A DNA stretch of 64,000 nucleotides from Flavobacterium sp. 245 (GTDB taxonomy: Bacteria > Bacteroidota > Bacteroidia > Flavobacteriales > Flavobacteriaceae): assembly GCF_004362055.1 (NCBI RefSeq), contig NZ_SNXB01000006.1, positions 186,001 through 250,000 of the forward strand. The letters run 5' to 3'. Position numbers and translations under genes: made by a program. Shown in pieces: positions 51,038 through 60,984 of the stretch (position 1 is the first letter of the stretch; the number at the start of each line of letters is the position of its first letter). A model generated the notes under the pieces. That model searched no databases and was not told the origin of the DNA. It saw nothing but the letters and a program-made list of their open reading frames with translations.

Positions 51038-53782
51038 TTGAAATCGATACTTATAAAACTAGTTTTCTTCTTTTTCATTGCTTCGCATCTACAAGCACAA
51101 GAATTACTTCCCTTTGTTGAAAATTACAATAAATCAGATTATCAAGGCGATAATCAAATCTGGAATATTGCTCAAGGTCAGGATAGGGCAATGTATTTTG
51201 CTAATAATCACTATTTGTTGCGATATGATGGCGTAGTTTGGGAGAAATACTCTTTGCCTAATAAAACCATTATTCGTTCTATATTGATTGAAGGTGACCG
51301 AATTTATTCCGGTTCCTATAAAGAATTTGGATATTGGCATAGAAAGGACGGAAAAATGGTGTACGTTTCGATCACCAAAAATCTGCGTTTGTTTGATGAA
51401 AAAGACAATGAAGAAATCTGGAAAATTTTTAGATTCAATGGCTCTTTATACTTTCAGTCTTTTAATGATGTTTTTATTTATGATGGAAAACATATTAAAA
51501 AAATCAAATTTCCTTTTCTGATATCGTATTGTTTTGTTGTTGATCAAAATCTCTATGTGGCATCTGTCGACAAAGGTATTTTTAGGATGAATGGCTCAAA
51601 AATTGCAAATCCTAAGGGTTGGAATGTTTTAAAAAACACGGTTGTTCATGCTATCGAAAAGTACAACGGCAAAACCTATATTTTTACCCACAAGAAGGGA
51701 ATTTTTATTGTCGAAAAAAATGGATTGACAGCATGGAATAATCCAATAAATGAAACGCTGAAAGGAACAGGAATTAATGTGGCAAAATTTATTAAAAACA
51801 ATAAATTGGTCATTGGAACGGGAAACAAAGGCGTTTTTATTTACGATTTCGGCACTCAAACTTTTAAGAATATAGACCGAAATAATGTTTTAATGAACAA
51901 TTCGGTTTTATGCATTGGTTTTGATAAAGAAGAAGATTTATGGCTTGGACTCGATAACGGAATTGCACATGTTGAGGTTAATTCTCCCATTTCCTTTTTT
52001 TATGACAATTCGGGTATTTTAGGCTCCGTTTATTCGGTTGCTACAATCGATAAAGGATATTTAATTGCATCAAATCATGGTATTTTTGAATTTGATTCGG
52101 GTAATTTTAAAATGTTGCCTAATACACAAGGGCAAGGCTGGAATATTACTAAAATTGGCAGTAAATATGTTATAGGCCACAATGACGGAACTTTTTGTTA
52201 TGAAAATGGCGCATTGACAAAAATCAACAATGTCAGCGGCGGATGGAATTTATCAAAAAGTATTATAAATGACACTTATTTCCAATCTACCTACAGCGGT
52301 ATTTTAGTTTATAATAATGCTTCAAAACTGACAGAAAGTTCAAAGTTTAATGATCTTTCAAAACCAATAAAATATGTTGCACAAAACAAAAGAAATGAAA
52401 TTTGGGCAGCAGATAATTACCGCGGATTATATAGAGTTCTTTTTGATAACAATTTTAAAACAACAAAAGTTGAAAATATCACGCAGCAAAGTAAAATTGA
52501 AAATGACTTTGGTGTCAAGATTTTTGAGTTTAGAGAAGAAATCCTTTTTTTAATAAATAATGTATGGTACACATTCAATTCAATTACAAATAAATTGGAA
52601 GAGAATGAATTGTTCAATACAAACTTTAAAAATATTTCTGATGTTGTTGCCATTGATGAAAACCATTTTATAGTACTTCAGGAAGGAATTTTATATCATA
52701 TTTATGCAAACGGCAATAAGTTTGTCTGGAATATGATTCAGGAGAAATATTATAAAGGAAAACTAATTAATGAAAATCTACGAATCTTCAAAAGCAATAA
52801 TCATTATTTAATGAATCTTGATGATGGTTTTATTTCGTTGCAGTTGTCATATGAAAACAAGCAAAACAAAGGAGTAAAAGTTGAGGCTTACAACAACAAT
52901 ATACTATTGCCAGAAGAAGGTAAAATAAAACACAATACAGAATTGCGTATTAATGTGATCTCCGGAATTTATGGAGCAAGCAAACCAAATTTATTTTACA
53001 AGATAAATGGAAATAAAAATTACATTCCAATTTCAAATGGAACAATTGTCTTAAACAACCTTAACAGCGGTTTTCATTCTGTCGAAATTTTTAAGCACGA
53101 CGGAGCAAATTACGATAATGTTGCAGTATTTGAGTTTAAGGTTGCCCAGCCTTGGTATTTTTCATTTTGGATGATCTTACTTTATTTATTAGTAATAGGA
53201 GCGGTCTTGTTCTTTTATTACAAATGGAATAAACTTCGATATACTCAGAAATTAAAACTGCAGGCCGAAGAACTGAAGCATCAGCGTGAAATTCTCGAAA
53301 TGGAATTGAAAAAAGAAAATGAACTGAATGTTCAGGAATACGAGAAGCATATTTTAGAATTAGAACTTCAGACAAAATCATCAGAAGTTGCTGGAAAATC
53401 GTTGTCGATTGCCAAGCAAAGCGAAATGATTGAGAATATTCAAAATATTCTAGATTCTGAAAAAGATTTTAATAAACTTAAGAGCGAAATCAAAAAAGCA
53501 ATTAAAATTAATGAAGTAAATAAACACGAATGGGAGATTTTTGAAACTAATCTGAATCAGATTCATAATGAGTTTATTATTAATCTTTCTAAAAAATTCC
53601 CTAACCTGACTCCAAAGGATATTAAACTGTGTGTTTATCTAAAAATGAACCTTTCATCTAAGGAAATTGCTCCAATGATGAATATCTCTTTTAGAGGTGT
53701 AGAATTGCACAGATATCGCTTAAGAAAGAAGCTAAACCTCACACAGGACGAAAATCTATCAAAGTTTTTATTAACTGTGTAA
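51038..53782 (+). CDS. Membrane-bound propeller regulator with LuxR-type HTH
   Basis: This protein has 914 residues from a TTG start (signal KSILIKLVFFFFIASHLQAQ). A periplasmic two-component-type beta-propeller (about residues 25-640) and a Y_Y_Y-like domain (about 640-710) follow. One membrane helix (about 717-740, FWMILLYLLVIGAVLFF), a coiled coil and a C-terminal LuxR-like HTH (LTPKDIKLCVYLKMNLSSKE, RGVELHRYRLRKKL) complete it. No histidine kinase or receiver is present, so sensing and DNA binding are in one chain. It precedes the SusC operon and is its probable regulator, with TACTACA/TGTAGTA sites in between. No ATG in the first 60 codons gives the signal peptide. Confidence 0.82.
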   Translation: MKSILIKLVFFFFIASHLQAQELLPFVENYNKSDYQGDNQIWNIAQGQDRAMYFANNHYLLRYDGVVWEKYSLPNKTIIRSILIEGDRIYSGSYKEFGYWHRKDGKMVYVSITKNLRLFDEKDNEEIWKIFRFNGSLYFQSFNDVFIYDGKHIKKIKFPFLISYCFVVDQNLYVASVDKGIFRMNGSKIANPKGWNVLKNTVVHAIEKYNGKTYIFTHKKGIFIVEKNGLTAWNNPINETLKGTGINVAKFIKNNKLVIGTGNKGVFIYDFGTQTFKNIDRNNVLMNNSVLCIGFDKEEDLWLGLDNGIAHVEVNSPISFFYDNSGILGSVYSVATIDKGYLIASNHGIFEFDSGNFKMLPNTQGQGWNITKIGSKYVIGHNDGTFCYENGALTKINNVSGGWNLSKSIINDTYFQSTYSGILVYNNASKLTESSKFNDLSKPIKYVAQNKRNEIWAADNYRGLYRVLFDNNFKTTKVENITQQSKIENDFGVKIFEFREEILFLINNVWYTFNSITNKLEENELFNTNFKNISDVVAIDENHFIVLQEGILYHIYANGNKFVWNMIQEKYYKGKLINENLRIFKSNNHYLMNLDDGFISLQLSYENKQNKGVKVEAYNNNILLPEEGKIKHNTELRINVISGIYGASKPNLFYKINGNKNYIPISNGTIVLNNLNSGFHSVEIFKHDGANYDNVAVFEFKVAQPWYFSFWMILLYLLVIGAVLFFYYKWNKLRYTQKLKLQAEELKHQREILEMELKKENELNVQEYEKHILELELQTKSSEVAGKSLSIAKQSEMIENIQNILDSEKDFNKLKSEIKKAIKINEVNKHEWEIFETNLNQIHNEFIINLSKKFPNLTPKDIKLCVYLKMNLSSKEIAPMMNISFRGVELHRYRLRKKLNLTQDENLSKFLLTV

Positions 53783-53851
53783 GATTCGACATTGAATTTT
53801 AAAGATTTTATATTTTTTCATACCTTTTTTTATATAATTCCAATACATCAT

Positions 53852-53975
53852 TACTACATCATAAGGTTATGTTAAAGAAAATAAATTAACATTTATAGGC
53901 TTGATTTTTAGTAGTATACAAAAGGTTTTTAACATAATGATGTAGCTATGTAGTAGTGCAAATTGATGTACTACA
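53852..53975 (+). promoter_or_regulatory. Candidate operator array of the glucan PUL
   Basis: TACTACA occurs at 53852-53858 and 53969-53975, and its inverse TGTAGTA at 53949-53955, giving a TGTAGTA-N13-TACTACA palindrome. A longer inverted pair (CTACATCAT...TATGTTAA with TTAACATA-ATGATGTAG) links the outer sites. They lie 52-175 bp before the SusC start. Confidence 0.5.
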
Positions 53976-54026
53976 ACGTTGTAATTGTTTAATTTGGCTC
54001 TACTAACTTAAACGATTACATACTGT

Positions 54027-57000
54027 ATGAAAAATTTTATTTTTAGCTTTTTAGCGCTATTGCTACTTCCGGCTTATATGTCTGGACAAGCAATTAAAGG
54101 AAAAGTAGTAGACAGCAGCGGGATGGGAGTACCAGGAGCAGTTATCAGCGCTTCAAATTCCAGAACAACTGCCGATGCTGACTTCGACGGTAATTTTACA
54201 ATCAATGCCAAAGAAGGTGAGATTTTAAAAATCTCTATGTTGGGTTTCGACGCTGTTTCTGTAGCGGCAACGACAGCTCCAATGCGAATCACTTTAAAAG
54301 AATCTGATGACACAGCTTTAAAAGAAGTAGTTGTAATTGGGTACGGAACCAGAAAAAAGGTCGATAATACTACCGCAATTTCTTCAATAAAAGCAGAAGA
54401 AATTACTAAAACTAAAGTTATAAACGCATCGCAGGCTATTCAAGGTAAAGCAGCTGGTGTTCAGGTGATTTCATCTGATTTGCCAGGAAGCACTCCTTCT
54501 GTTGTGATTAGAGGTTTAGGAACTGCATTAGGAGGAAGAAATCCTCTATATATTGTTGATGGTATGCAAACGGAGAATATCAACAATATCAATGCAAATG
54601 ATATTACTTCTTATGAAATCTTAAAAGATGCTTCTGCATTAGCAATCTATGGAACTCGTGCGGCAAACGGAGTTATTATTATTACAACTAAAAAAGGTAC
54701 AGGAGATAAAGTTTCTGTAGAAATTGAAAGTTTTGGAGGTGTAAGACAGCCACTTAAAAAAGTTAAGATGGCAGGAAGTAACAATTATTCGTATTACTCA
54801 AATGCTGCATTACAATCTACAACTTTTTCTCAAGATCAGCCTGTAAATACTGATTGGTTTGATGAAATTACAAGAACTGGAAGTTATACACAAAATAACA
54901 TATCTATTTCAGGCGCTTCAGAACATGTAAAATATTTTTTCAGTTTAGGAAACTATGAAGAAAAAGCTGTTTTAAACGGCCTGGATTATGGAAGAACTAC
55001 TTTTAGAAATAATAATGAATATAAAATTTCTAAAAAACTGACTTTAAATCAAACTTTTAGTTTTACAGCAGCTAATTCTTCTCCAAAACCATTAAGTGCA
55101 TTTACGAATGCTTATAAGCAATCTCCTATTGTACCTGTTTATTTTCCCGATGGCAAATATGGTGTTTCTCGTGTAGGCGATAATGGTTTTGCAAGTGAAA
55201 CAGGTTCTTCATTTAACAACGTTGGAAACCCAGTTGCTCAATTAAACTTTTATAACGAACAACAAAAAAGTGTTACGCTGCAAGGAGGATTGAAATTAGA
55301 TTATGAAATTTTGAAGGGATTAAAATTTACTTCACAATTTAATGGTGAATATTATACATGGAAACAGTATAATTATGACGACACTAAGAATATTTGGTTA
55401 GCAGCAAATCCTAATAAAGTAGATAGTGATTATGCTAAAGAATTCCCTAATGCTAATGTTAACTTATTAACTAAAGGACGCGAAGATTACTTTAACTGGA
55501 ATTTATCTAATTATTTGACATATAACAAGTTATTTAGTGAGATTCACGATGTAGAGGTAACAGCAGGTATTGAAACTTCGGTTAAAGGACCAAGAGAAAA
55601 ACTTACAATTGCTAGAAAAAATGTAAACCCAGATTCTAATTACTGGGCATTAAATGATCCGGCTTCTGGACATGGAGTTGAATATGCTGCAACAGTTACA
55701 AGCTTGTATGATGTTGTATTTAATGAAACTAAATTGGCTTCTTATTTTGGACGTTTCCAATATAAATTAATGGACAGATATTTGGTTACCGGAACACTTA
55801 GACGTGATGGTTCATCAAATTTTGGTAAAGATTACCGTTGGGGAACTTTTCCTGCTTTTGGTTTAGGATGGGTGATAACAAAAGAAAGTTTTATGTCTGA
55901 TGTTACAGCTATTAATTTGTTGAAATTAAGAGGAGGCTGGGGTAAATTAGGTAATCAAAATGTACCGCTTAACAATCAGTCATACGCTTCTGGAAAAAAT
56001 GCTTATTTAGGAGGTTCTATTCTAAATGAAGGTACAACAATAAGCTCTCAAATTGATCCTACTTTATCTTGGGAAATTACAGAAGAATCTTCTGTAGGTT
56101 TAGATTTCGAAATTTTAAATAACAGATTAAAAGGAACTTTTGATTTGTATGAGAAAAATACATCAAATGTAATTTTATACACAAAGCCTTATATGACATC
56201 AGGTCTTACAGATCAGTCACCATCACACGTGGGAGAAGTTTCAAACAAAGGTTACGAAATTTCATTACGTTGGGATGACAAAATTGGGGATAATTTCAGT
56301 TATTGGATTGGAGGTAACTTCTCTAATAATAAAAATGAACTTACAAGTTTAAAAGATGCTATTTTATCTCCAGTTGTTGGAGGTAGTTTAGGCAATGGAC
56401 AAACTACTAAATTGTTAGACAATACAACAATCGGACAGCCTTTAGGAAGTTTCTATATTTACGATTATGCTGGTTTTGATGCTACAAATGGAAAAATGCT
56501 TTATTACAATGCAGCAGGAGATAAAGTTACTCAAGACGCATTAGATGCTAATAAAGATAGAAAATATGTTGGGTCTAGTTTACCAAAAACTAACTATGGC
56601 GTTAGTTTAGGATTCAACTATAAAAACTTTGATTTTTCTGTTGACGGATACGGAACAGGCGGTGCTAAAGTTTATAATGGTAAAAAAGCACAGCGTTTTG
56701 CAGGAGAAAATATTGAAAATTCACTTGCTACAGATTTCTGGACACCAAATAATTTAACAGCTTCAAACCCTGCACCTTTTAATCAGGTACCAGTTGCTTC
56801 TACTTATTATTTAGAGTCAGGTGACTTTTTCAGAATCAACAATATTACAGTAGGATACAAATTGCCTATACAAGAAAATAATTTTATTAGCGCTTGCAGA
56901 ATTTATGTAAATGCTATTAATCCATTTATTACACAAAAATTCTCAGGATTTTCTCCAGAATTAAATGGAGATGGAAATCCATATGGTACTCAGGGAGTTG

Positions 57001-57059
57001 AGCTTGATGCTTATCCAACATTGAGATCATTTGTAATTGGTGCTAATTTAAAATTTTAA
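54027..57059 (+). CDS. SusC-type TonB-dependent transporter of the glucan PUL
   Basis: This 1010-residue protein has a signal peptide (MKNFIFSFLALLLLPAYMSGQ), a CarboxypepD_reg domain (about 22-92, IKGKVVDSSGMGVPGAVISA), a plug with SusC motifs (VIRGLGTALGGRNPLYIVDG, DASALAIYGTRAANGVIIIT) and a barrel ending FVIGANLKF. It imports oligosaccharides released at the surface. The SusD gene follows 4 bp later. Control by the propeller regulator upstream is likely. Confidence 0.94.
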   Translation: MKNFIFSFLALLLLPAYMSGQAIKGKVVDSSGMGVPGAVISASNSRTTADADFDGNFTINAKEGEILKISMLGFDAVSVAATTAPMRITLKESDDTALKEVVVIGYGTRKKVDNTTAISSIKAEEITKTKVINASQAIQGKAAGVQVISSDLPGSTPSVVIRGLGTALGGRNPLYIVDGMQTENINNINANDITSYEILKDASALAIYGTRAANGVIIITTKKGTGDKVSVEIESFGGVRQPLKKVKMAGSNNYSYYSNAALQSTTFSQDQPVNTDWFDEITRTGSYTQNNISISGASEHVKYFFSLGNYEEKAVLNGLDYGRTTFRNNNEYKISKKLTLNQTFSFTAANSSPKPLSAFTNAYKQSPIVPVYFPDGKYGVSRVGDNGFASETGSSFNNVGNPVAQLNFYNEQQKSVTLQGGLKLDYEILKGLKFTSQFNGEYYTWKQYNYDDTKNIWLAANPNKVDSDYAKEFPNANVNLLTKGREDYFNWNLSNYLTYNKLFSEIHDVEVTAGIETSVKGPREKLTIARKNVNPDSNYWALNDPASGHGVEYAATVTSLYDVVFNETKLASYFGRFQYKLMDRYLVTGTLRRDGSSNFGKDYRWGTFPAFGLGWVITKESFMSDVTAINLLKLRGGWGKLGNQNVPLNNQSYASGKNAYLGGSILNEGTTISSQIDPTLSWEITEESSVGLDFEILNNRLKGTFDLYEKNTSNVILYTKPYMTSGLTDQSPSHVGEVSNKGYEISLRWDDKIGDNFSYWIGGNFSNNKNELTSLKDAILSPVVGGSLGNGQTTKLLDNTTIGQPLGSFYIYDYAGFDATNGKMLYYNAAGDKVTQDALDANKDRKYVGSSLPKTNYGVSLGFNYKNFDFSVDGYGTGGAKVYNGKKAQRFAGENIENSLATDFWTPNNLTASNPAPFNQVPVASTYYLESGDFFRINNITVGYKLPIQENNFISACRIYVNAINPFITQKFSGFSPELNGDGNPYGTQGVELDAYPTLRSFVIGANLKF

Positions 57060-57063
57060 AAAG

Positions 57064-58518
57064 ATGAAAAAGATATATATTACAGCGTTTGTGCTTTCGG
57101 CATTCTTTTTTACAGGATGTGCAGACGATTATTTAGATGTTGAGCAAACAGAGACTATTTCGACAAATGATACTGAGTTATATAATAATGATGCAGGAGC
57201 ATCGCAGTTTGTAACTGCTATTTATAACAAGTTCTTAAATTGGGACATGACCTCTTTTGGTTGGATCGGATTATCAAGCATTACATCTGATGATGCTGAT
57301 AAAGGGTCTTCAGCAGGAGATACCGGAACAGATAAAGATGTATTAGATGCTTTGACTTACAATGCTTCTAATCCTTCAGCGGAAAGTACTTTTATTGCTA
57401 ATTATGATGGAATTAATAGATGCAATCAGGCCCTAAACATACTTCCAAAATTAGACAAAGTAGATTTGAACCTTAGAAGTAGACTTATTGGCGAAGCTAA
57501 GTTTTTAAGAGCTTTTATGTATTTTACTTTAGTAAAATGTTATGGTGGAGTGCCAATTGTAGATCATATACCATCTCCAAGTTCAGATTCAGACAAAATT
57601 ATGCAGTTAACACGTAAAACGGCAGCAGAAGTTTACACTTTTATAGAAGCTGATTTAAATGATGCGATTGCTGCATTACCTGAAAAAACAGCTTATTCAG
57701 CTAATGAAAAATCAAGAGTTTCAAAAGGTGCAGCTTATGCTTTATTAGCTAAAGTAAGTTTATACCAAAAGAAATGGCAGCAAGTAATTGACAATTGTAA
57801 TAAAGTTACAGGGTATGCACTTGTAAGTGATTATGCATCAATGTATAAAGCTACAGGAAAATTTGACTCTGAATCTATTTTCGAAATCTATGCACAAGGT
57901 GCTGTACCGGCAAAAGGTATTGAAGGTTATTCTAATACGCAAGGTGCTCGTGGTACAGGAGGCTGGGGCTGGGGCTTCAATACGCCATCTCAAAGCCTAG
58001 TAAATGCATATGAACCAGGTGACGTTAGAAAAGCAGCAACTATCATTTTTAGAGGGCAAACTTTATATGATGGAAGAGTAGTGCCAAATACGGTTGAAAA
58101 CGAAAGATACAACTACAAAGCATACTCATCTGCTTATACAGATGCGTGGGAAACAGATGTTGATATTAAATACTTAAGATATGCTGAAGTTTTACTAATG
58201 AAAGCAGAGGCATCAAATGAATTAGGACAAACTTCTGCAGCAATTCCGTTATTGAATCAAATCAGAAACAGAGCTGGATTAGGAAATACAACCGCAAGTT
58301 CTCAGGCTGATGTTAGAACGGCAATCTGGAAAGAAAGAAGAGTTGAAATGGCTTTTGAGCACGATAGATTCTTTGATTTAGTGCGTACAGGTCAAGCTAA
58401 AGCTGCTTTTGCGGTTGATGGCAAAACTTTTACAGAAGGTAAAAATGAATTATTCCCAATTCCGGCATCATTCATCAAACAAGCTGGTGGTTTATCATCT
58501 CAAAATCCTGGTTACTAA
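57064..58518 (+). CDS. SusD-type glycan-binding lipoprotein
   Basis: This 484-residue lipoprotein has its signal and lipobox FFTGC at residue 18-19. The SusD fold follows, with family motifs (GEAKFLRAFMYFTLVKCYGG, KGAAYALLAKVSLYQKKW, RRVEMAFEHDRFFDLVRTG) and the ending NELFPIPASFI. It forms the lid of the SusC pore and binds the glycan at the cell surface. It lies 4 bp downstream of susC and 19 bp upstream of the LamG lipoprotein gene, in one operon. Confidence 0.94.
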   Translation: MKKIYITAFVLSAFFFTGCADDYLDVEQTETISTNDTELYNNDAGASQFVTAIYNKFLNWDMTSFGWIGLSSITSDDADKGSSAGDTGTDKDVLDALTYNASNPSAESTFIANYDGINRCNQALNILPKLDKVDLNLRSRLIGEAKFLRAFMYFTLVKCYGGVPIVDHIPSPSSDSDKIMQLTRKTAAEVYTFIEADLNDAIAALPEKTAYSANEKSRVSKGAAYALLAKVSLYQKKWQQVIDNCNKVTGYALVSDYASMYKATGKFDSESIFEIYAQGAVPAKGIEGYSNTQGARGTGGWGWGFNTPSQSLVNAYEPGDVRKAATIIFRGQTLYDGRVVPNTVENERYNYKAYSSAYTDAWETDVDIKYLRYAEVLLMKAEASNELGQTSAAIPLLNQIRNRAGLGNTTASSQADVRTAIWKERRVEMAFEHDRFFDLVRTGQAKAAFAVDGKTFTEGKNELFPIPASFIKQAGGLSSQNPGY

Positions 58519-58537
58519 TCCTTAAATAATAAATAAA

Positions 58538-59515
58538 ATGAAAAAAAATAAATCTATTTTATTACTTTCTTTTGCTTTGGCTTCACAAATTTTTGTAAGC
58601 TGTGAGGATAGTATAGATAAAGTTAATAGTCCAATTCCATACGAGTCAATTGGCGGATATGAAAATTCAGATGATGTTGCAGCTACTCATTTAGTATCTA
58701 AATTTAGTTTTGATGGTAATTTAAACGATAGCAAAAGTAATATTACAGGTCTTGTAGGTATGAATGTCGCATATGCTGATGGTGTAAAAGGAGATGCCTA
58801 TCAAGGCTCTAGTTCTGTTGCAAGGTATGCTGTAGGAAATGCTACATCAAAAATTACCTCCTTAAATGATTACAGTATTTCATTTTGGATGAATACAGCT
58901 AATACTGTTCCTGATGGCGGAAGTCCAGGACAAGGAAAAGGAGCACAAGGTATTTTCTCAATTGTTAGACCAATGGAATTTTGGGGAGGAATTAATTTGT
59001 TCTTAGAAAATCCAGATAGCGCCAATCCAAATAGACTAAGATTAAAACTTGGAGTTGAAAACGGAAGAGCCGGAGTAGCATGGAGAGGACAAAGCGTAAT
59101 TGTAAACCTTGATAATAGTCTAAATACTTGGGTACATATTGTTCTTGCCTATGATTCTAAAACTAGTACAATTAATTGTTATACTAACGGCTTACAAAGT
59201 GCAAATGTTAGTGGTTTCCCATTTGCTCCTGCTGCAGGAGTGGTTGGTACTGCAATTTGGTATGCTGATGATCCGGGAACTTATGACAACGTTAAAAATG
59301 CTCCAAAATATGGTGAATTTCAAATGGTTGGTACCAATGGTAAAGTTGTTTTTGGAAATCATCAATTCGAAACAACTCCTCCGTTAAATAATGGTTCTCA
59401 ACAAGATTGGGCAACTAGTTACGCAGGATTAATGGATGAATTCAGAATTTATGATGCAGCACTTACAAGTAACGAAGTTTCAGCTTTATATAAGCTAGAA
59501 AAAGACAAAAGATAG
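58538..59515 (+). CDS. LamG-domain surface lipoprotein (SusE position)
   Basis: This 325-residue lipoprotein (lipobox FVSC) has a concanavalin A-like LamG domain (about residues 55-320; SISFWMNTANTVPDGG, WVHIVLAYDSKTSTINCYTNG, AGLMDEFRIYDAALTSNEVS). It occupies the SusE/SusF slot of the operon and probably binds the glycan at the surface. A hydrolytic laminarinase-type GH16 is not indicated, because no EIDIE-like motif is visible. A terminator follows, separating it from the glycosidase genes. Confidence 0.8.
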   Translation: MKKNKSILLLSFALASQIFVSCEDSIDKVNSPIPYESIGGYENSDDVAATHLVSKFSFDGNLNDSKSNITGLVGMNVAYADGVKGDAYQGSSSVARYAVGNATSKITSLNDYSISFWMNTANTVPDGGSPGQGKGAQGIFSIVRPMEFWGGINLFLENPDSANPNRLRLKLGVENGRAGVAWRGQSVIVNLDNSLNTWVHIVLAYDSKTSTINCYTNGLQSANVSGFPFAPAAGVVGTAIWYADDPGTYDNVKNAPKYGEFQMVGTNGKVVFGNHQFETTPPLNNGSQQDWATSYAGLMDEFRIYDAALTSNEVSALYKLEKDKR

Positions 59516-59526
59516 ATTTTTCAATT

Positions 59527-59558
59527 TACACCTGGAGTAAAATCCAGGTGTATTTTTT
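59527..59558 (+). terminator. Terminator after the LamG gene
   Basis: A TACACCTGGA (59527-59536)/TCCAGGTGTA (59543-59552) stem with a T-run. It may be leaky, since the glycosidase genes continue 27 bp later. Confidence 0.85.
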
Positions 59559-59585
59559 AGTTAATAATATTACAATTTTATAGAA

Positions 59586-60974
59586 ATGAGAATAGGTTTA
59601 TATATTATGCTATTCCTGAGCGCTTTTAGCTCTTGTTCATCATCTTCACCAGATGAAGGAAAAAGTGGAGGAACTCCATTACCGACAAATCCAACAACGC
59701 CGACTAAACCTTTGACTGATGCTGAAGCAATGGATCAGGTTCAAAAAGATGCAATAAAATATTTTTGGGATTATGCTGATCCGAATTCAAAATTGGCGAG
59801 AGAAAGATACTTGACAGAAGATCCAAGTTTTGAGTCAAATATTATAACTACAGGAGGATCTGGGTTTGGATTAATGTCTATTGTTGTAGGTGTAGAAAGA
59901 GGTTTTTTGCCAAGGGCTGAAGCTGTTTCTAGACTTGCTACAGCATTAACTTTCTTAGAAAATGCTGACCGTTTTCACGGTGCTTGGCCACATTGGATGG
60001 ACAATAAAGCGGGCAAAGTTATACCATTTGGTACAAAAGATAATGGAGGAGATTTAGTTGAAACTTCTTTCGTTTGTCAAGCTTTAATCACGATTCGCGA
60101 ATATTTTAAAGATGGAAGCACTTCTGAAAAAGCGTTAGCAGCAAAGGCTGATGAACTTTGGAAAGGTGTTGAATGGGATTGGTACACAAAAGGTGAAAAT
60201 GCTTTATATTGGCACTGGTCGCCAAATTACGGCTGGGAAATGAACTTTAAGCTTGAAGGCTACAACGAGTGTTTGATTACTTACGTTATGGCCGCTTCAT
60301 CTCCAACACATCCAATTTCTGCAGAAGCTTATCACCAAGCATGGGCGAGAAATGGGGCTATAGTCGATGGCAGATCACAATATGGAATTCCAGTAGTTTT
60401 AAATTATAATGGAGCTTCAGGAAATGTTGGGCCAATGTTTTGGTCGCACTATTCGTATTTAGGCTTAGATCCAAATATGTTAAAAGATAAATATGCTGAT
60501 TATTGGCAGTTAACACAAAATCATGCTAAAATCATGGTTCAGTATAGTATTGCTAATCCAAAAGGATTTAAAGATTATTCAGATAAATGTTGGGGATTAA
60601 CAGCAAGTTATACCCGTAATCCTGATGGAACAACTGGTTATACAGCGCATCAGCCAAATAATGACAACGGAGTTATTTCTCCAACTGCAGCATTGTCATC
60701 ATTTCCTTATGCACCAACTGAAGCAATGAAGTTTTTACATTATTTATATGATGAAAATAGAACTAAATATGTTGGAATCGCAGGGCCTTATGATGCTTTT
60801 TCCCCTCAATATAATTGGGTAACGGCTCGTTATTTAGCAATCGATCAGGGTACTATTGCGCCAATGATTGAAAACTACCGAAGCGGTTTATTGTGGAAAT
60901 TATTTATGAATGCGTCTGATACAAAACAAGGGTTGAAAAAACTTGGTTTCACGTCAGGTAAATACGGAATTTAA
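59586..60974 (+). CDS. GH144-like glycosidase (glucoamylase-family lipoprotein)
   Basis: This 462-residue lipoprotein (lipobox AFSSC, then a Ser/Thr/Pro linker) has an (alpha/alpha)6-type catalytic domain. Characteristic stretches are DAIKYFWDYADPNSKLARER, TGGSGFGLMSIVVGVERGFL, NYGWEMNFKLEGYNECLITY and GPYDAFSPQYNW. This is the family usually annotated as glucoamylase (Pfam Glycoamylase), which includes GH144 endo-beta-1,2-glucanases. With a GH3 beta-glucosidase two genes later, beta-1,2-glucan is a reasonable substrate guess. The surface lipoprotein form suits the first cut outside the cell. Confidence 0.8.
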   Translation: MRIGLYIMLFLSAFSSCSSSSPDEGKSGGTPLPTNPTTPTKPLTDAEAMDQVQKDAIKYFWDYADPNSKLARERYLTEDPSFESNIITTGGSGFGLMSIVVGVERGFLPRAEAVSRLATALTFLENADRFHGAWPHWMDNKAGKVIPFGTKDNGGDLVETSFVCQALITIREYFKDGSTSEKALAAKADELWKGVEWDWYTKGENALYWHWSPNYGWEMNFKLEGYNECLITYVMAASSPTHPISAEAYHQAWARNGAIVDGRSQYGIPVVLNYNGASGNVGPMFWSHYSYLGLDPNMLKDKYADYWQLTQNHAKIMVQYSIANPKGFKDYSDKCWGLTASYTRNPDGTTGYTAHQPNNDNGVISPTAALSSFPYAPTEAMKFLHYLYDENRTKYVGIAGPYDAFSPQYNWVTARYLAIDQGTIAPMIENYRSGLLWKLFMNASDTKQGLKKLGFTSGKYGI

Positions 60975-60984
60975 TTACATCTAA

